Shown: positions 18,024-28,674, counted from the first letter of the stretch. The stretch is 64,000 nt of DNA from Gammaproteobacteria bacterium (GCA_013151035.1 JAADJB010000010.1:28239-92238), one strand, 5' to 3'. The notes: generated by a model from the sequence alone, not told the origin. Numbers and translations: made by a program.

Positions 18024-18806
18024 TTAAATGATCAGATCTTCCAGGTTGTGACCTTCAGCTAGTGTCAATACCTCACAGCCATCATCGGTAACCACCAGAG
18101 TGTGTTCCCATTGTGCTGACAGGCTATGATCTTTGGTCACTACCGTCCAGCCATCATTGAGGAGTTTGATGTTGCGCTTACCGGCATTCACCATCGGTTC
18201 GATGGTGAATGTCATACCGGCTTCTATCCATAGACCTTCACCGGGGATACCATAATGGAGTACCTGAGGGGCCTCATGAAAAACCTTGCCGATACCATGA
18301 CCGCAATACTCTCGTACGATAGAGAAATTGTTCTTTTCGGCATGGCTTTGAATGGCGTGTCCGATGTCACCCATGCGTATCCCTGGTTTAACGATTTGTA
18401 TCCCTTTAACCATGCATTCATGGCTGATCTTGATGAGCCGTTTAGCAAGCACTGAGGGTTCCCCGATCACAAACATCATGCTGGTATCACCATGATACTC
18501 ATCCTTGATAACGGTGATATCAATATTAACAATATCACCATTTTTTAATTGTCGTTCACCGGGTATGCCATGACAGACCTGATGATTGAGGGAGGTGCAT
18601 ATTGATTTGGGGAAACCATGATAATCAAGCGGGGCCGGGATGGCCTGTTGCACCTCGGTGATGTATTGATGGCAGATTTGATCCAGTCGATCGGTGGTGA
18701 TACCGGCCTTAACATGGGGTCGGAGCATGCTTAATACATCAGCGGCAAGCCGCCCGGCTACACGCATTTTTTCAATTTCTTCTTCAGTTTTCAAAGTGAT
18801 ACTCAT
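18024..18806 (-). CDS. map: methionine aminopeptidase, type I
   Basis: Map removes the initiator methionine from nascent proteins. The 260-residue single-domain protein has the five-ligand metal site: Asp in IDITVIKDEYHGDTS (two aspartates), His in YCGHGIGKVFHE, Glu in TFTIEPMV and Glu in SAQWEHTLVVT. It is divergent from rpsB, a standard gammaproteobacterial arrangement, and begins the map-glnD-dapC unit. Confidence 0.97.
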   Translation of the reverse strand: MSITLKTEEEIEKMRVAGRLAADVLSMLRPHVKAGITTDRLDQICHQYITEVQQAIPAPLDYHGFPKSICTSLNHQVCHGIPGERQLKNGDIVNIDITVIKDEYHGDTSMMFVIGEPSVLAKRLIKISHECMVKGIQIVKPGIRMGDIGHAIQSHAEKNNFSIVREYCGHGIGKVFHEAPQVLHYGIPGEGLWIEAGMTFTIEPMVNAGKRNIKLLNDGWTVVTKDHSLSAQWEHTLVVTDDGCEVLTLAEGHNLEDLII

Positions 18807-18837
18807 TGATTTATGGGTCCCGTATTGGCGATAATTG

Positions 18838-18866
18838 TTGTTGATGGGGCTATTTTATGGTATAAA
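18838..18866 (+). promoter_or_regulatory. rpsB-tsf promoter with extended -10
   Basis: TTGTTG (18838-18843) and TATAAA (18861-18866) are spaced by 17 bases, and TGG directly before TATAAA makes an extended -10. Transcription would start near 18873, giving a leader of about 140 bases before rpsB. In E. coli the long rpsB leader binds S2 for autoregulation; the long leader here is compatible with that, but I did not fold it. Confidence 0.65.
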
Positions 18867-19011
18867 GTGCGGCTTGTTAAGGTTGATAACCCCTTGTTAT
18901 CTGCTTTTATTTCAAACATGCACCAAAAAATGTAGAGTTGGGTGCCTTGGCATTGTCCGGGTTGACTCTATCAGGTGCATGAGGATTAACCCTAAATACT
19001 GGAGTATTTTT

Positions 19012-19848
19012 ATGTCAAACATGACCATGCGTCAAATGTTGGAAGCTGGTGTGCATTTCGGCCATCAGACCCGTTTCTGGAACCCAAAGATGGCACCTTA
19101 TATCTTTGGCGAACGTAGCAAAATTCATATCATCAACCTGGAAAAGACCCTTCCTTTATATAAGGATGCTGCCAATTTTATTGGTAAGCTGGCCGCTAAG
19201 GGTGGCACTGTTCTTTTCGTAGGCACTAAACGTGCCGCACGTAATGTGATTCGTGAAGAGGCAGAACGTTGTGGTATGCCTTATGTTAACCATCGCTGGT
19301 TGGGCGGTATGTTGACCAATTATAAGACGGTACGTCAGTCTATCAATCGTCTGAAAGATCTTGAAAAGATGTCCGAGACCGGTAATTTCGAGGTAGCTAA
19401 CAAGAAAGAAGGCTTGATGTTGCAACGCGAGATGGCGAAGTTGAATCTGAGTCTTGGTGGTATCAAGAACATGAAGGGCATCCCTGATGCAATGTTTGTT
19501 ATTGATGTGGGTTATGAGAATATTGCTATTGCTGAGGCACGTAAACTCCAGATACCGGTTATAGGTGTTGTGGATACCAATAACAAACCTGATTATATCG
19601 ATTACGTTATTCCCGGCAATGATGATGCGATTCGTTCTATTCAGCTGTATGTCAGTGGCATCGCTGATGCAGTACTGGATGCACGTTCAGCGAGCGTTAC
19701 TGCGGTAGTGGATAGCGGTGATGACTTCATGGAAGTGGATGAATCTGCTGTTGCTGATGAGGTTGTAGCACCTGCACCGGCGGCACCTGAACCTGCTGCA
19801 CCTACAGAAGATGCTGCAAAACCTGCAGAAAATCAGGATGCTTCCTAA
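19012..19848 (+). CDS. rpsB: 30S ribosomal protein S2
   Basis: S2 binds the small ribosomal subunit late in assembly. The start at 19012 ([20 protein letters not shown]) has GGAG eight bases upstream and gives 278 residues; the frame continues upstream but that extension is leader sequence. S2 signatures include [14 protein letters not shown] and [12 protein letters not shown]. The C-terminus is an alanine/proline/glutamate-rich tail of about 40 residues ([15 protein letters not shown]), longer than in E. coli. tsf follows after 38 bases. Confidence 0.98.
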   Translation: MSNMTMRQMLEAGVHFGHQTRFWNPKMAPYIFGERSKIHIINLEKTLPLYKDAANFIGKLAAKGGTVLFVGTKRAARNVIREEAERCGMPYVNHRWLGGMLTNYKTVRQSINRLKDLEKMSETGNFEVANKKEGLMLQREMAKLNLSLGGIKNMKGIPDAMFVIDVGYENIAIAEARKLQIPVIGVVDTNNKPDYIDYVIPGNDDAIRSIQLYVSGIADAVLDARSASVTAVVDSGDDFMEVDESAVADEVVAPAPAAPEPAAPTEDAAKPAENQDAS

Positions 19849-19886
19849 TCTCGATTTAATTTAATGTTGTAAGAGGAATTATTGTA

Positions 19887-20756
19887 ATGGCAATTACTGC
19901 TGCACAAGTAAAAGAACTGCGTCAACGCACCGGTTCAGGCATGATGGAGTGCAAAAAGGCACTAGTTGAGGCTGATGGGGATGTGGATACTGCCATCGAG
20001 TCGCTGCGTAAGACGGGGCTGGCCAAGGCCGACAAGAAGGCAGGGCGCGTGGCTGCTGAAGGTCTTATCGTTATGAAAAAGAGTGATGATGGCAAGGGTG
20101 CTGTTATTGTTGAAGTGAATTCCGAGACAGATTTTGTTGCCAAGAAAGAAGAGTTTCAGACCTTTGCGAACAAGGTTGCTGAAAAGGCGCTTGCTGCTTT
20201 AACTGATGATGTTGCAGCATTGATGTCTGCCGATGGTGATGACCTGGAAAATGATCGTAAAGAACTGATCGCCAAGCTGGGTGAGAACATTAATGTACGT
20301 CGCTTTGCCAGGATTTCATCTTCTGCCAATATTGCTGATTATCTGCATGGTGTCCGCATTGGTGTGCTGGCGGAGGTTGAGGGCGGTGACGAAGATCTGG
20401 CACGTGATGTTGCCATGCATATTGCGGCCAGTAATCCGGCATTTATTTCAGAGAAGGATGTTGATCCGGCCGTTCTTGATAAAGAGAAGGCTATCCTGGT
20501 GGCTCAGGCTGCCGAGAGTGGTAAGCCTGATAATATCATCGAGAAGATGGTTGAAGGTCGGATCAAGAAGTTCCTTGCCGAGATTACCTTGCTGGGGCAA
20601 CCCTTTGTTAAGGATCCTGATGTAACCGTGGGTCAATTACTGGAGAAGGCCGGGGCAACTATGCTTGCTTTTAATCGTATCGAATTAGGTGAGGGTATCG
20701 AGAAAAAGGAAGAAAACTTTGCCGAAGAGGTGATGGCTCAGGTCAGGGGCGAATAA
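19887..20756 (+). CDS. tsf: elongation factor Ts
   Basis: EF-Ts exchanges GDP for GTP on EF-Tu. The 289-residue protein opens with the UBA-like domain [20 protein letters not shown] and contains the EF-Tu-contacting [18 protein letters not shown] ribosome site precedes the ATG. It is co-transcribed with rpsB; a strong hairpin follows before pyrH. Confidence 0.98.
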   Translation: MAITAAQVKELRQRTGSGMMECKKALVEADGDVDTAIESLRKTGLAKADKKAGRVAAEGLIVMKKSDDGKGAVIVEVNSETDFVAKKEEFQTFANKVAEKALAALTDDVAALMSADGDDLENDRKELIAKLGENINVRRFARISSSANIADYLHGVRIGVLAEVEGGDEDLARDVAMHIAASNPAFISEKDVDPAVLDKEKAILVAQAAESGKPDNIIEKMVEGRIKKFLAEITLLGQPFVKDPDVTVGQLLEKAGATMLAFNRIELGEGIEKKEENFAEEVMAQVRGE

Positions 20757-20782
20757 AGACAAGATTCGTTATTAAATCTGTA

Positions 20783-20815
20783 ATACAATGGGGTCGCTAT
20801 GCGGCCCCATTGTAT
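20783..20815. terminator. 15-bp hairpin between tsf and pyrH, no U-run
   Basis: Arms 20783-20797 and 20801-20815 pair over 15 positions (one wobble) around a TAT loop. The stem is GC-rich in the middle and AT-rich at the base. No T-run follows (CTGCAG instead), so it may be an attenuator or an RNA-processing/stability element rather than a classical terminator. Confidence 0.55.
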
Positions 20816-20872
20816 ATCTGCAGTATAAATAATGTGCGTAGTTAGTTGATAACATACAATAAAAAGGTGTTT

Positions 20873-21607
20873 ATGAGTAATAAAGACAATATGTATCAGC
20901 GTATTCTGTTAAAACTGAGCGGTGAGGCTCTGAGTGGCACACTGGATTCCGGTATTGATCCTCAGGTGCTGGCAGCATTTACCAGTGAGATTAAACAGTT
21001 GGTCGATGATGGCGTGCAGGTTGGTCTGGTTATTGGTGGTGGAAATATCTTTCGTGGTGAACAATTAGCCGCAGCAGGAATGGATCGTGTGGCAGGTGAT
21101 CATATGGGTATGCTGGCGACGGTAATGAATGCTATTGCCATGGGTGATGCTTTCCGACGCATCGGGATTGATGCACGGGTTATGTCCGCTTTTCCCATTG
21201 GCTCGGTTTGCGAAACCTATCGACGTGATGATGCGGTGCGTCATCTCAACAAGAATCGGGTAGTGATTTTTTCTGCGGGTACTGGCAACCCCTTCTTTAC
21301 CACAGATTCTGCTGCCAGTTTACGCGCTATTGAGATTGGTGCCGACTTGATGTGTAAAGGAACCCAGGTCGATGGTATTTATAGTAGTGACCCAAAGATC
21401 GACCCCACTGCAACGCGCTATACCCGTCTGAGTTATGATGAGGCCATTACCCGTAATCTTAAGGTGATGGATACGACAGCCATTGTGTTATGTCGCGATC
21501 ATGCTATGCCGTTACGTGTATTTGATATTCATGAGAAGGGTAATTTGAAGCGTGTTGTCAATGGTGAAGATGTGGGCACCTTGGTCGAGTGTGGAGATGA
21601 TTCATGA
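20873..21607 (+). CDS. pyrH: uridylate kinase PyrH
   Basis: PyrH phosphorylates UMP to UDP in pyrimidine nucleotide synthesis. The start at 20873 follows AAGGTG by six bases and gives 244 residues. Family motifs are [40 protein letters not shown] and the C-terminal GTLVECG. Its stop overlaps the frr start as ATGA. Confidence 0.97.
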   Translation: MSNKDNMYQRILLKLSGEALSGTLDSGIDPQVLAAFTSEIKQLVDDGVQVGLVIGGGNIFRGEQLAAAGMDRVAGDHMGMLATVMNAIAMGDAFRRIGIDARVMSAFPIGSVCETYRRDDAVRHLNKNRVVIFSAGTGNPFFTTDSAASLRAIEIGADLMCKGTQVDGIYSSDPKIDPTATRYTRLSYDEAITRNLKVMDTTAIVLCRDHAMPLRVFDIHEKGNLKRVVNGEDVGTLVECGDDS

Positions 21608-22161
21608 TAGATGAGATTAAAACAGATGCCGGAGATCGTATGCAAAAGAGCCTTGCTGCCTTGCGTAATGATCTGCAAAAAATTAGAACCGGTCGAGCAC
21701 ATACCAGTCTGCTCGATCATATTCAGGTTGAGTATTATGGCAGTAATGTGCCCTTGAGTCAGGTCGCCAATGTTGCTGTTGAGGATTCAAGAACCTTATC
21801 GGTAACTCCCTGGGAAAAACCAATGGTGCAGGCTATAGAGAAGGCGATTATGCGTTCGGACCTGGGCTTGAATCCTTCTTCTGTAGGAACGGTTATTCGT
21901 ATCCCGTTACCGGCATTAACAGAAGAACGTCGTAAGGACATGATTCGAGTGGTAAGAGGCGAGGCCGAGGGTGCCCGTGTGGCTATTCGTAATATTCGTC
22001 GAGATGCGAATAGTGATTTTAAATCCCTGCTTAAGGAAAAAGATATCTCGGAGGATGATGATCATCATGCACATGAGGCCGTTCAACAACTGACAAATAC
22101 TGCAATTAAGCAGGTTGAAAAGGTGTTGGAAGAAAAAGAAAAAGAATTAATGGAAATTTGA
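21604..22161 (+). CDS. frr: ribosome recycling factor
   Basis: RRF splits post-termination ribosomes with EF-G. The 185-residue length is exactly the family norm. It starts with a helical domain ([20 protein letters not shown]) and contains [19 protein letters not shown] and [18 protein letters not shown]. Overlaps with pyrH upstream (ATGA) and with the first possible uppS start downstream indicate coupling. Confidence 0.98.
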   Translation: MIDEIKTDAGDRMQKSLAALRNDLQKIRTGRAHTSLLDHIQVEYYGSNVPLSQVANVAVEDSRTLSVTPWEKPMVQAIEKAIMRSDLGLNPSSVGTVIRIPLPALTEERRKDMIRVVRGEAEGARVAIRNIRRDANSDFKSLLKEKDISEDDDHHAHEAVQQLTNTAIKQVEKVLEEKEKELMEI

Positions 22162-22175
22162 TTAACGCTATCACC

Positions 22176-22946
22176 ATGTCACTGGACTTTTTTAAACAAA
22201 AACAGACCCCGATTGTTGCCGATATGCCACGGCATGTTGCGATCATTATGGATGGCAATGGTCGCTGGGCAAAGGCTCGTCATCTACCGCGTCCATTCGG
22301 TCACAGGGAAGGGGTGAAGGTTGTTAAGCAGATTATTACTGCCAGTCGCGACTGTGGTATTGAGGCATTAACCTTATTTGCCTTTAGTAGCGAAAACTGG
22401 CGCAGGCCGCGTAAAGAAGTTGAAATGTTGATGGACCTTTTTATATCGACATTGCGTAAGGAAATTGATGAATTGCATAAAAAACAAGTGCGTATTCATT
22501 TTATCGGGGAACGTAGCCAATTTAGCGCAAAGATGCGTGACATGATGGATTCAACCGAACAATTAACCGCTGATAATAAAGGTATGCATCTGACCATTGC
22601 TGCTAATTATGGAGGGCGTTGGGATATCCTGGATGCCACACGTAAATTGGTAAAAAAGGCACTGGATGGTGAGATTACAATGCAGGGGATTGATGAAGAG
22701 GCCTTTGTCGCAGAGTTAAGCGGTCCTCAATTACCCGAGCCGGATCTTTTTATACGCACCGGTGGAGAACAACGCATCAGTAATTTTCTGTTATGGCAAC
22801 TAGCCTATACCGAACTCTATTTTACCGATACCCTGTGGCCAGATTTTGATGAGGCCTGTTTTAATGATGCACTGATATCCTTTGCGGGTAGGCAACGTCG
22901 TTTTGGGCAAACGGGTGATCAGGTGGAGAGCGCAAAAGGTGCTTAA
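22176..22946 (+). CDS. uppS: undecaprenyl diphosphate synthase UppS
   Basis: UppS is the cis-prenyltransferase that makes the C55 carrier for cell-wall synthesis. The signature HVAIIMDGNGRWAKAR carries the catalytic Asp, and RTGGEQRISNFLLWQLAY and FTDTLWPDF complete the active-site regions. I chose the ATG at 22176, which leaves 18 residues before the core as in E. coli. A TTG at 22158 that overlaps the frr stop is an alternative. The end overlaps cdsA by eight bases. Confidence 0.96.
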   Translation: MSLDFFKQKQTPIVADMPRHVAIIMDGNGRWAKARHLPRPFGHREGVKVVKQIITASRDCGIEALTLFAFSSENWRRPRKEVEMLMDLFISTLRKEIDELHKKQVRIHFIGERSQFSAKMRDMMDSTEQLTADNKGMHLTIAANYGGRWDILDATRKLVKKALDGEITMQGIDEEAFVAELSGPQLPEPDLFIRTGGEQRISNFLLWQLAYTELYFTDTLWPDFDEACFNDALISFAGRQRRFGQTGDQVESAKGA

Positions 22947-23760
22947 ACAGCGGATCATTACCGCTTTTATTCTTATTCCATTGGTTGTCTGGGGTGTTCT
23001 GGGGCTACCCTCCTTGTGGTTAGCCTTTTTGTTTGCGCCATTCGTCTTTATCGGAGCGTGGGAGTGGAGTCGCCTTATCCCGTTAAACAGTCACTCAGCA
23101 CGGCTGTGTTATCTGTTGCTCATGCTTTTATTGTTAATGGCAGTAGGGTATTTCATGCAAAATAGCCTGATTTCAACCGGGTTTCCTATGCTGGCTAGTC
23201 TCTTTTGGGCGCTGTCGATTTTCTGGTTGGGTGCGGTTCATATCGGCAGAGAGACCTCCGCTAAATGGGTTATGATCAAGTCCCTGTTGGGCCTTCTAAT
23301 CCTGAGCAGTTGCTGGCTTAGTGTCTTATTAATTCATGCCATGCCAGCCAATGGTCCGAGTTTATTATTGACCTTGCTCATCGTGATATGGGCAACCGAT
23401 AGTGGTGCCTATTTTTCAGGTCGACAATGGGGACGTCATAAACTGGCACCGCAAGTGAGTCCTAAAAAAACCTGGGAAGGTTTCTGGGGGGGCTGTTTCT
23501 CCGGTCTGCTGGTGGCACTGGTTTCTGCAACCATCCTTGGTTGGGAGAATGAGCGATTGCTACAGTTTGTCTTGTTAGCCCTGTTTGTGATTATTGCCTC
23601 CGTTATTGGTGACTTGTTTGAGAGCTTGTTAAAACGGCACCAGAATATCAAGGATAGCGGTAACATTTTCCCCGGACATGGCGGTGTGCTGGATCGTATT
23701 GATAGTCTAACGGCGGCTGCCCCTGTTTATCTGTTGGGTCTCTACTGGATTGGTGCATGA
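22939..23760 (+). CDS. cdsA: phosphatidate cytidylyltransferase CdsA
   Basis: CdsA makes CDP-diacylglycerol, the branch point of phospholipid synthesis, in the inner membrane. The GTG at 22939 (reading MLKQRIITAFILIPL) has GGAG ten bases upstream and gives 273 residues with about eight hydrophobic helices. The C-terminal signature region SPKKTWEGFWGG and DLFESLLKRHQNIKDSGNIF with PGHGGVLDRIDS is diagnostic. It overlaps uppS and dxr at its two ends. Confidence 0.96.
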   Translation: MLKQRIITAFILIPLVVWGVLGLPSLWLAFLFAPFVFIGAWEWSRLIPLNSHSARLCYLLLMLLLLMAVGYFMQNSLISTGFPMLASLFWALSIFWLGAVHIGRETSAKWVMIKSLLGLLILSSCWLSVLLIHAMPANGPSLLLTLLIVIWATDSGAYFSGRQWGRHKLAPQVSPKKTWEGFWGGCFSGLLVALVSATILGWENERLLQFVLLALFVIIASVIGDLFESLLKRHQNIKDSGNIFPGHGGVLDRIDSLTAAAPVYLLGLYWIGA

Positions 23761-24962
23761 TGGTTAACGCAACGGGAAGCTCCCGGCAAGGTGTTTGCCT
23801 ATTGGGAGCAACAGGTTCAATTGGTGGCAGTACACTGGATGTTTTGCGGCAGCACAGTGATTCCTATCAGCTCATTGCTGTGACCGCTAATCGCGATGTG
23901 GAAGGGCTGTTTTTAATCTGTCAGCATTTTCAACCACATTATGCTGTGCTTGCAGATGAACGCTGTGGTGAACTATTCAGACAACGGATTAACGCAGCAG
24001 GTCTCACTACTGAGGTGTTGATTGGTCGTCAGGCATTGCTTGAGGTTACTGTGCTGGATGATGTGGATGTCGTGGTATCCGCTATTGTTGGTGCGGCAGG
24101 TTTGTTGCCAACACTTGAGGCGGTAAAACACGGTAAGCGTGTTCTATTGGCAAACAAAGAGGCATTGGTGATGTCGGGGCACCTGTTTATCGAAGCCGCA
24201 CAGCAGTCTGGTGCTCAATTATTACCTGTTGATAGTGAACACAATGCGATTTTTCAGTGTATGCCTGCGGATTATATTGTGGGTAACCGGGCAGCAGGGG
24301 TGCGGCGGATACTACTGACGGCCTCTGGTGGACCTTTTCGTACCTATGCACTGGATGAGCTGCGCGATATTACCCCGGATCAGGCCTGTGCCCATCCTAA
24401 CTGGGAGATGGGTCGAAAGATTTCGGTTGATTCAGCCACTATGATGAATAAAGGTCTGGAACTGATCGAGGCCTGTTGGCTATTTGGTATGGGAGTCGAT
24501 GATATCGATATTATTATCCATCCCCAAAGCGTTATTCATTCAATGGTTGATTATGATGATGGCTCGGTATTGGCTCAATTAGGTAATCCTGATATGCGTA
24601 CGCCGATTGCGAATGCCTTGTCCTGGCCTGAGCGTATTCATTCCGGCGTTGAGCCACTTGATCTGCCCAAGCTGGCTATGCTGAATTTTGAGAAGCCGGA
24701 TTTTGAGCGTTTCCGCTGTTTGCAATTGGCACATGATGCATGGAATGCCGGGGGTACTGCACCGGCAATATTAAATGCTGCTAATGAACTGGCAGTGGAT
24801 GCCTTTTTATCGGAACGCATCAGCTTTCTGGCAATTGCAGATATGGTTGATGCAGCAATGGGTGCCTGTGAGGTTCATGCGGCATCCGATCTTGATCAAA
24901 TCCTTGATGATGATCGTCTGGCAAGAAACTATGTTGAACAATATATTGGCGGTAAAAGATAA
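23757..24962 (+). CDS. dxr: 1-deoxy-D-xylulose 5-phosphate reductoisomerase
   Basis: Dxr (IspC) converts DXP to MEP with NADPH, the first committed step of the non-mevalonate isoprenoid pathway; ispD and ispF are also in this window. The 401-residue protein has the nucleotide motif LLGATGSIGGSTLDVL, the catalytic-loop region ANKEALVMSG, and the metal-binding PVDSEHNAIFQ and ELIEACWLFG. Two adjacent ATGs at 23757 and 23760 are possible starts; the first overlaps the cdsA stop. Confidence 0.97.
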   Translation: MMVNATGSSRQGVCLLGATGSIGGSTLDVLRQHSDSYQLIAVTANRDVEGLFLICQHFQPHYAVLADERCGELFRQRINAAGLTTEVLIGRQALLEVTVLDDVDVVVSAIVGAAGLLPTLEAVKHGKRVLLANKEALVMSGHLFIEAAQQSGAQLLPVDSEHNAIFQCMPADYIVGNRAAGVRRILLTASGGPFRTYALDELRDITPDQACAHPNWEMGRKISVDSATMMNKGLELIEACWLFGMGVDDIDIIIHPQSVIHSMVDYDDGSVLAQLGNPDMRTPIANALSWPERIHSGVEPLDLPKLAMLNFEKPDFERFRCLQLAHDAWNAGGTAPAILNAANELAVDAFLSERISFLAIADMVDAAMGACEVHAASDLDQILDDDRLARNYVEQYIGGKR

Positions 24963-24967
24963 CACTA

Positions 24968-26326
24968 ATGGATATTCTTTTTTCAATACTTTCTTTTGTT
25001 GTTGCTATTGGCCTGTTGATTACGGTGCATGAATTTGGTCATTTCTGGGTGGCAAGAAAAGCAGGGGTACGTGTTTTACGCTTTTCGGTGGGTTTTGGCC
25101 AGCCGTTATGGCGTAAAAAAATCTATGGGGGCGAGACAGAGTTGGTGTTGGCTGCAATCCCATTAGGTGGCTATGTCAAGATGCTGGATGAACGTGAAGG
25201 TGAGGTCTCCAGTGCCGATCTGAAATATGCCTTTAATCGCAAGCCATTGTCATCCAGAATGGCCATTGTTGCTGCGGGTCCAATCTTTAATTTGTTGTTT
25301 GCGGTGTTGTTATATTGGGCGATGTATATCATCGGGGTGTCTGGTTTGCGTCCGGTTATTGGTGAGGTGCATCCCGATACCATTGCAGCACAGGCTGGAA
25401 TGACTGCCGGTGATGAAATTGTTTCCGTTAATGGACGGGAAATAAGGATATGGGATACATTGATCCCGTTGTTACTGGATGCGGGTATTGAAAAAGAACG
25501 CTTAATCGTTGATTTGCTGGATAAAAATAATGGCTTGCGACAGGTGTCTCTGGATTTCACTCAAATAAACTCGATTCTGGATAAGACGGATCTGCTGGAA
25601 TCAATCGGGCTGGAGCCCTGGTCGCCGACGCTTCCTGCGCTAATACGTGATGTTGTGGCAGCAGGTGCGGCAGAAAAGGCAGGACTAAAAAGTGGTGATC
25701 TGGTTGTGCAGGCGAACGGTAAGACTATTGACGATTGGTCCGGGTTTGTCGATGAGATCAAGACACATCCCGGGCAACAGATGGATGTTGTGATTGAACG
25801 AAATGGTCAACAACTGAATATTAATCTGATACCAGAATCAATCATTGATGGCGAACAGACACAAGGTCGGATTGGAGCCTATGTTGATGTGCCTGATAAT
25901 CTGTATAACGAGATGATCGAGATGGTGCGTTATCCTGTGTTAGAGGCCTTTCCTATGGCATTGAAAAAGACCTGGATAATGAGCAGTCTGACATTAAGAA
26001 CTTTCGGGCAGATGCTGATGGGGCAGGCCTCATTAAAGAATATCAGTGGTCCGATCACGATTGCTCGTTATGCGGGTAAAAGTGCAGATAGAGGATTGAG
26101 TAGTTTTCTTTCCTTTTTGGCTATTATCAGTCTCAGTTTGGGGATATTAAATTTATTGCCAATACCTGTGCTGGATGGTGGTCATTTGCTTTATAATCTT
26201 ATCGAGATGGTTAAGGGGAGCCCGGTATCTGATTCAATTCAGGCCTGGGGGCAACAACTGGGAATATCCCTGTTGCTGTTGTTGATGGGGCTGGCTGTAT
26301 ATAATGATCTGCAACGATTGTTTTAG
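24968..26326 (+). CDS. rseP: RIP site-2 metalloprotease RseP
   Basis: RseP performs the second, intramembrane cut of RseA-type anti-sigma factors in the envelope stress response and cleaves leftover signal peptides. The 452-residue protein has the zinc motif HEFGH at residues 21-25 in the first helix. Two PDZ domains lie at roughly 120-200 and 215-290 (SVNGREIRIWDT, VVQANGKTIDDW). The third zinc-ligand region LLPIPVLDGGH is near residue 400. It sits between dxr and bamA as in E. coli. Confidence 0.97.
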   Translation: MDILFSILSFVVAIGLLITVHEFGHFWVARKAGVRVLRFSVGFGQPLWRKKIYGGETELVLAAIPLGGYVKMLDEREGEVSSADLKYAFNRKPLSSRMAIVAAGPIFNLLFAVLLYWAMYIIGVSGLRPVIGEVHPDTIAAQAGMTAGDEIVSVNGREIRIWDTLIPLLLDAGIEKERLIVDLLDKNNGLRQVSLDFTQINSILDKTDLLESIGLEPWSPTLPALIRDVVAAGAAEKAGLKSGDLVVQANGKTIDDWSGFVDEIKTHPGQQMDVVIERNGQQLNINLIPESIIDGEQTQGRIGAYVDVPDNLYNEMIEMVRYPVLEAFPMALKKTWIMSSLTLRTFGQMLMGQASLKNISGPITIARYAGKSADRGLSSFLSFLAIISLSLGILNLLPIPVLDGGHLLYNLIEMVKGSPVSDSIQAWGQQLGISLLLLLMGLAVYNDLQRLF

Positions 26327-26346
26327 TTAATTAATAGAGATTTTTT

Positions 26347-28674
26347 ATGAATACCGGATTTTGTAGTATTGTCCCAGTGAGGGGTCGAATATCATTGGTT
26401 TTTATATTGTTGTTGGCAATAAGCATGAAGGTCTGGGCTGTTGGCAATTTTGTGGTTAAGGATATTCGTGTTGAAGGGCTGCAAAGAATATCGGTAGGTA
26501 CTGTTTTCACCTATTTACCGATACGGGTCAATGACTACTTTAATGCGGATTCATCCAAAGAGGCAGTACGATCATTATTTCGCACTGGGTTTTTCAAGGA
26601 TGTCAGCTTAGAAAGAGATGGCGGAGTGCTGGTGGTGGTGGTGCGTGAACGCCCGGCAATATCAGCGATTAGTCTTAATGGTAATGATGATATTGATACA
26701 GAGGCCTTACTGTCATCTTTGAAAGAGGTTGGTTTTGCTGAAGGTCGTGTGTTCAAACGCGCAATGCTGGAACGGGTTGAACAGGAAATGCGCCAGCAAT
26801 ATTTCAGTCAGGGCAAGTACGCAGTTAAGATTGAGAGCACCGTAACACCTCTGGAGCGTAATCGAGTGAGTATTCATATTGAGGTGGTGGAAGGTCAGGC
26901 TGCCAAGATAAAACATATTAATATTATTGGTAATACGGCCTTTAATGATGAAGTATTACAGGACAATTTTGAATTAAGTGAGCCAACAACTTTTTCCTTC
27001 CTGACAGATGTCGATGATTATTCAAAACAGAAACTGGCTGCTGATATCGAGACACTGCGCTCCTATTATCTGAATCGTGGTTATGTGAAATTCAGTGTCA
27101 CCTCAACACAGGTAACAATATCACCGGATAAACGCGATATCTATGTCACTATTAATATAAAGGAAGGTGCTAAGTACCATATTAGTAGTGTTACGTTGGC
27201 GGGAGAGTTGGTGGTTCATGCAGAAGAGCTTTTCCCCTATGTTCTGATCAATGAAGGGGATGTTTTTTCACGTAGTAATATTGCTAAAAGTATTGAGAAA
27301 ATCAGTGCGTTTCTGGGTACTAAGGGTTATGCCTTTGCCAATGTTAATACGATACCTGAAATGGATGATGATAAGGCAGAAATAGCGGTCACCCTGTTTA
27401 TCGATCCAGGTAAGCGTGTTTATGTGCGTCGAATTAATATGCAGGGCAATACCCGTACTCGGGATGAGGTGCTAAGACGCGAACTCAGACAGATGGAAGG
27501 GGCCTGGTTTTCGGCAGATAAGGTGGAACGATCCAAGGTTCGAATTGATCGTTTGGGGTATTTTGATAGTGTCAGCGTTGAGATGCCTGCGGTTCCGGGT
27601 GCAACCGATGAAGTGGATGTAAACTATACCGTGTCTGAACGTTCTTCTGGCAATCTATCCTTGGGCTTTGGTTTCTCGCAATCGGCAGGTTTTCTACTTA
27701 ATGCTAGTGTGAGTCAGAATAATTTCCTCGGTAGCGGTAAACGGGTGGGCTTCGAATTTAACAATAGTCAATACAATACCGTTTATAGTTTCTCCTACTT
27801 AAATCCCTATTATACGGTTGATGGTGTTAGTCGAGGGTTTGGTGCTTATTTGAGAGAGACTAATCTTAGCACTATATCGCTATCAGCCTATACCACTAAC
27901 AGTATGGGTGGCAACGTCAGTTTTGGTCTACCCATTAATGAATATGATCGAATCAACCTTGATATGAGCTTTGAAAATCTGGAGGTTATAGCGGGTAGCG
28001 GTTCACCTCTGGAGGTTACTGGTTTTATTGCCAAACATGGCGGCCTATTCAACACCTTCCGTTTAAATGCCAGTTGGGCGCATGATACCCGTAATCGTCG
28101 TATCTTTGCTTCACGCGGTATGTTACAACGGGCTAGTGCGGAGTTTACGGTGCCAGGTATAGGCTTGCAGTATTATAAAATGACTTACCGTCACCTGCTT
28201 TATGTGCCAGTAACCAATGACATTACGCTGTCATTGAATGGTGATGTCGGCGTTGGTAATGGTTATGGAACCTTCGATAACATGCCCTTTATCAAGAACT
28301 TTTATGCCGGTGGTGTGCGTTCGGTGCGTGGTTTTCAGGATTATTCACTGGGCCCCAAAAACACACCGGCTCCTGGTTGGGGTGCAACCCCTTATGGCGG
28401 TAGCTTCAAGGTTGTGGGTAATGCAGAACTGATATTTCCTATTCCATTTTTCCCCGAGGTTAGATCCTTTCGTGTAAGTGCGTTTCTGGATGCGGGTAAT
28501 GTGTATAAGGATGTGAGTTCTTTTGATGCGGGGGAAATACGTTATTCTACCGGACTTTCTGCGATTTGGTTATCACCAATGGGAGCATTGCAATTTAGTT
28601 TTGCCAACCCTTTGAATGATAAACCGGGTGATAATGTGCAGGTGTTCCAGTTTACCATGGGTTCCGCATTTTAA
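26347..28674 (+). CDS. bamA: outer membrane protein assembly factor BamA
   Basis: BamA is the core of the machine that folds beta-barrels into the outer membrane. The 775-residue precursor has a signal peptide ending KVWA. Five POTRA domains occupy about residues 33-430, from FVVKDIRVEGLQRIS to PVPGATDEVDVNYTV-like boundaries. A 16-strand barrel follows with the conserved GGVRSVRGFQDYSLGP loop that packs inside it. It ends in phenylalanine (FTMGSAF), the usual barrel signal. skp follows directly. Confidence 0.97.
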   Translation: MNTGFCSIVPVRGRISLVFILLLAISMKVWAVGNFVVKDIRVEGLQRISVGTVFTYLPIRVNDYFNADSSKEAVRSLFRTGFFKDVSLERDGGVLVVVVRERPAISAISLNGNDDIDTEALLSSLKEVGFAEGRVFKRAMLERVEQEMRQQYFSQGKYAVKIESTVTPLERNRVSIHIEVVEGQAAKIKHINIIGNTAFNDEVLQDNFELSEPTTFSFLTDVDDYSKQKLAADIETLRSYYLNRGYVKFSVTSTQVTISPDKRDIYVTINIKEGAKYHISSVTLAGELVVHAEELFPYVLINEGDVFSRSNIAKSIEKISAFLGTKGYAFANVNTIPEMDDDKAEIAVTLFIDPGKRVYVRRINMQGNTRTRDEVLRRELRQMEGAWFSADKVERSKVRIDRLGYFDSVSVEMPAVPGATDEVDVNYTVSERSSGNLSLGFGFSQSAGFLLNASVSQNNFLGSGKRVGFEFNNSQYNTVYSFSYLNPYYTVDGVSRGFGAYLRETNLSTISLSAYTTNSMGGNVSFGLPINEYDRINLDMSFENLEVIAGSGSPLEVTGFIAKHGGLFNTFRLNASWAHDTRNRRIFASRGMLQRASAEFTVPGIGLQYYKMTYRHLLYVPVTNDITLSLNGDVGVGNGYGTFDNMPFIKNFYAGGVRSVRGFQDYSLGPKNTPAPGWGATPYGGSFKVVGNAELIFPIPFFPEVRSFRVSAFLDAGNVYKDVSSFDAGEIRYSTGLSAIWLSPMGALQFSFANPLNDKPGDNVQVFQFTMGSAF

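Noticed and set aside
18835..19011. N-terminal extension of rpsB by 59 codons
   Set aside because: This region contains the promoter and leader; the ATG at 19012 has a good ribosome site and the universal S2 start.
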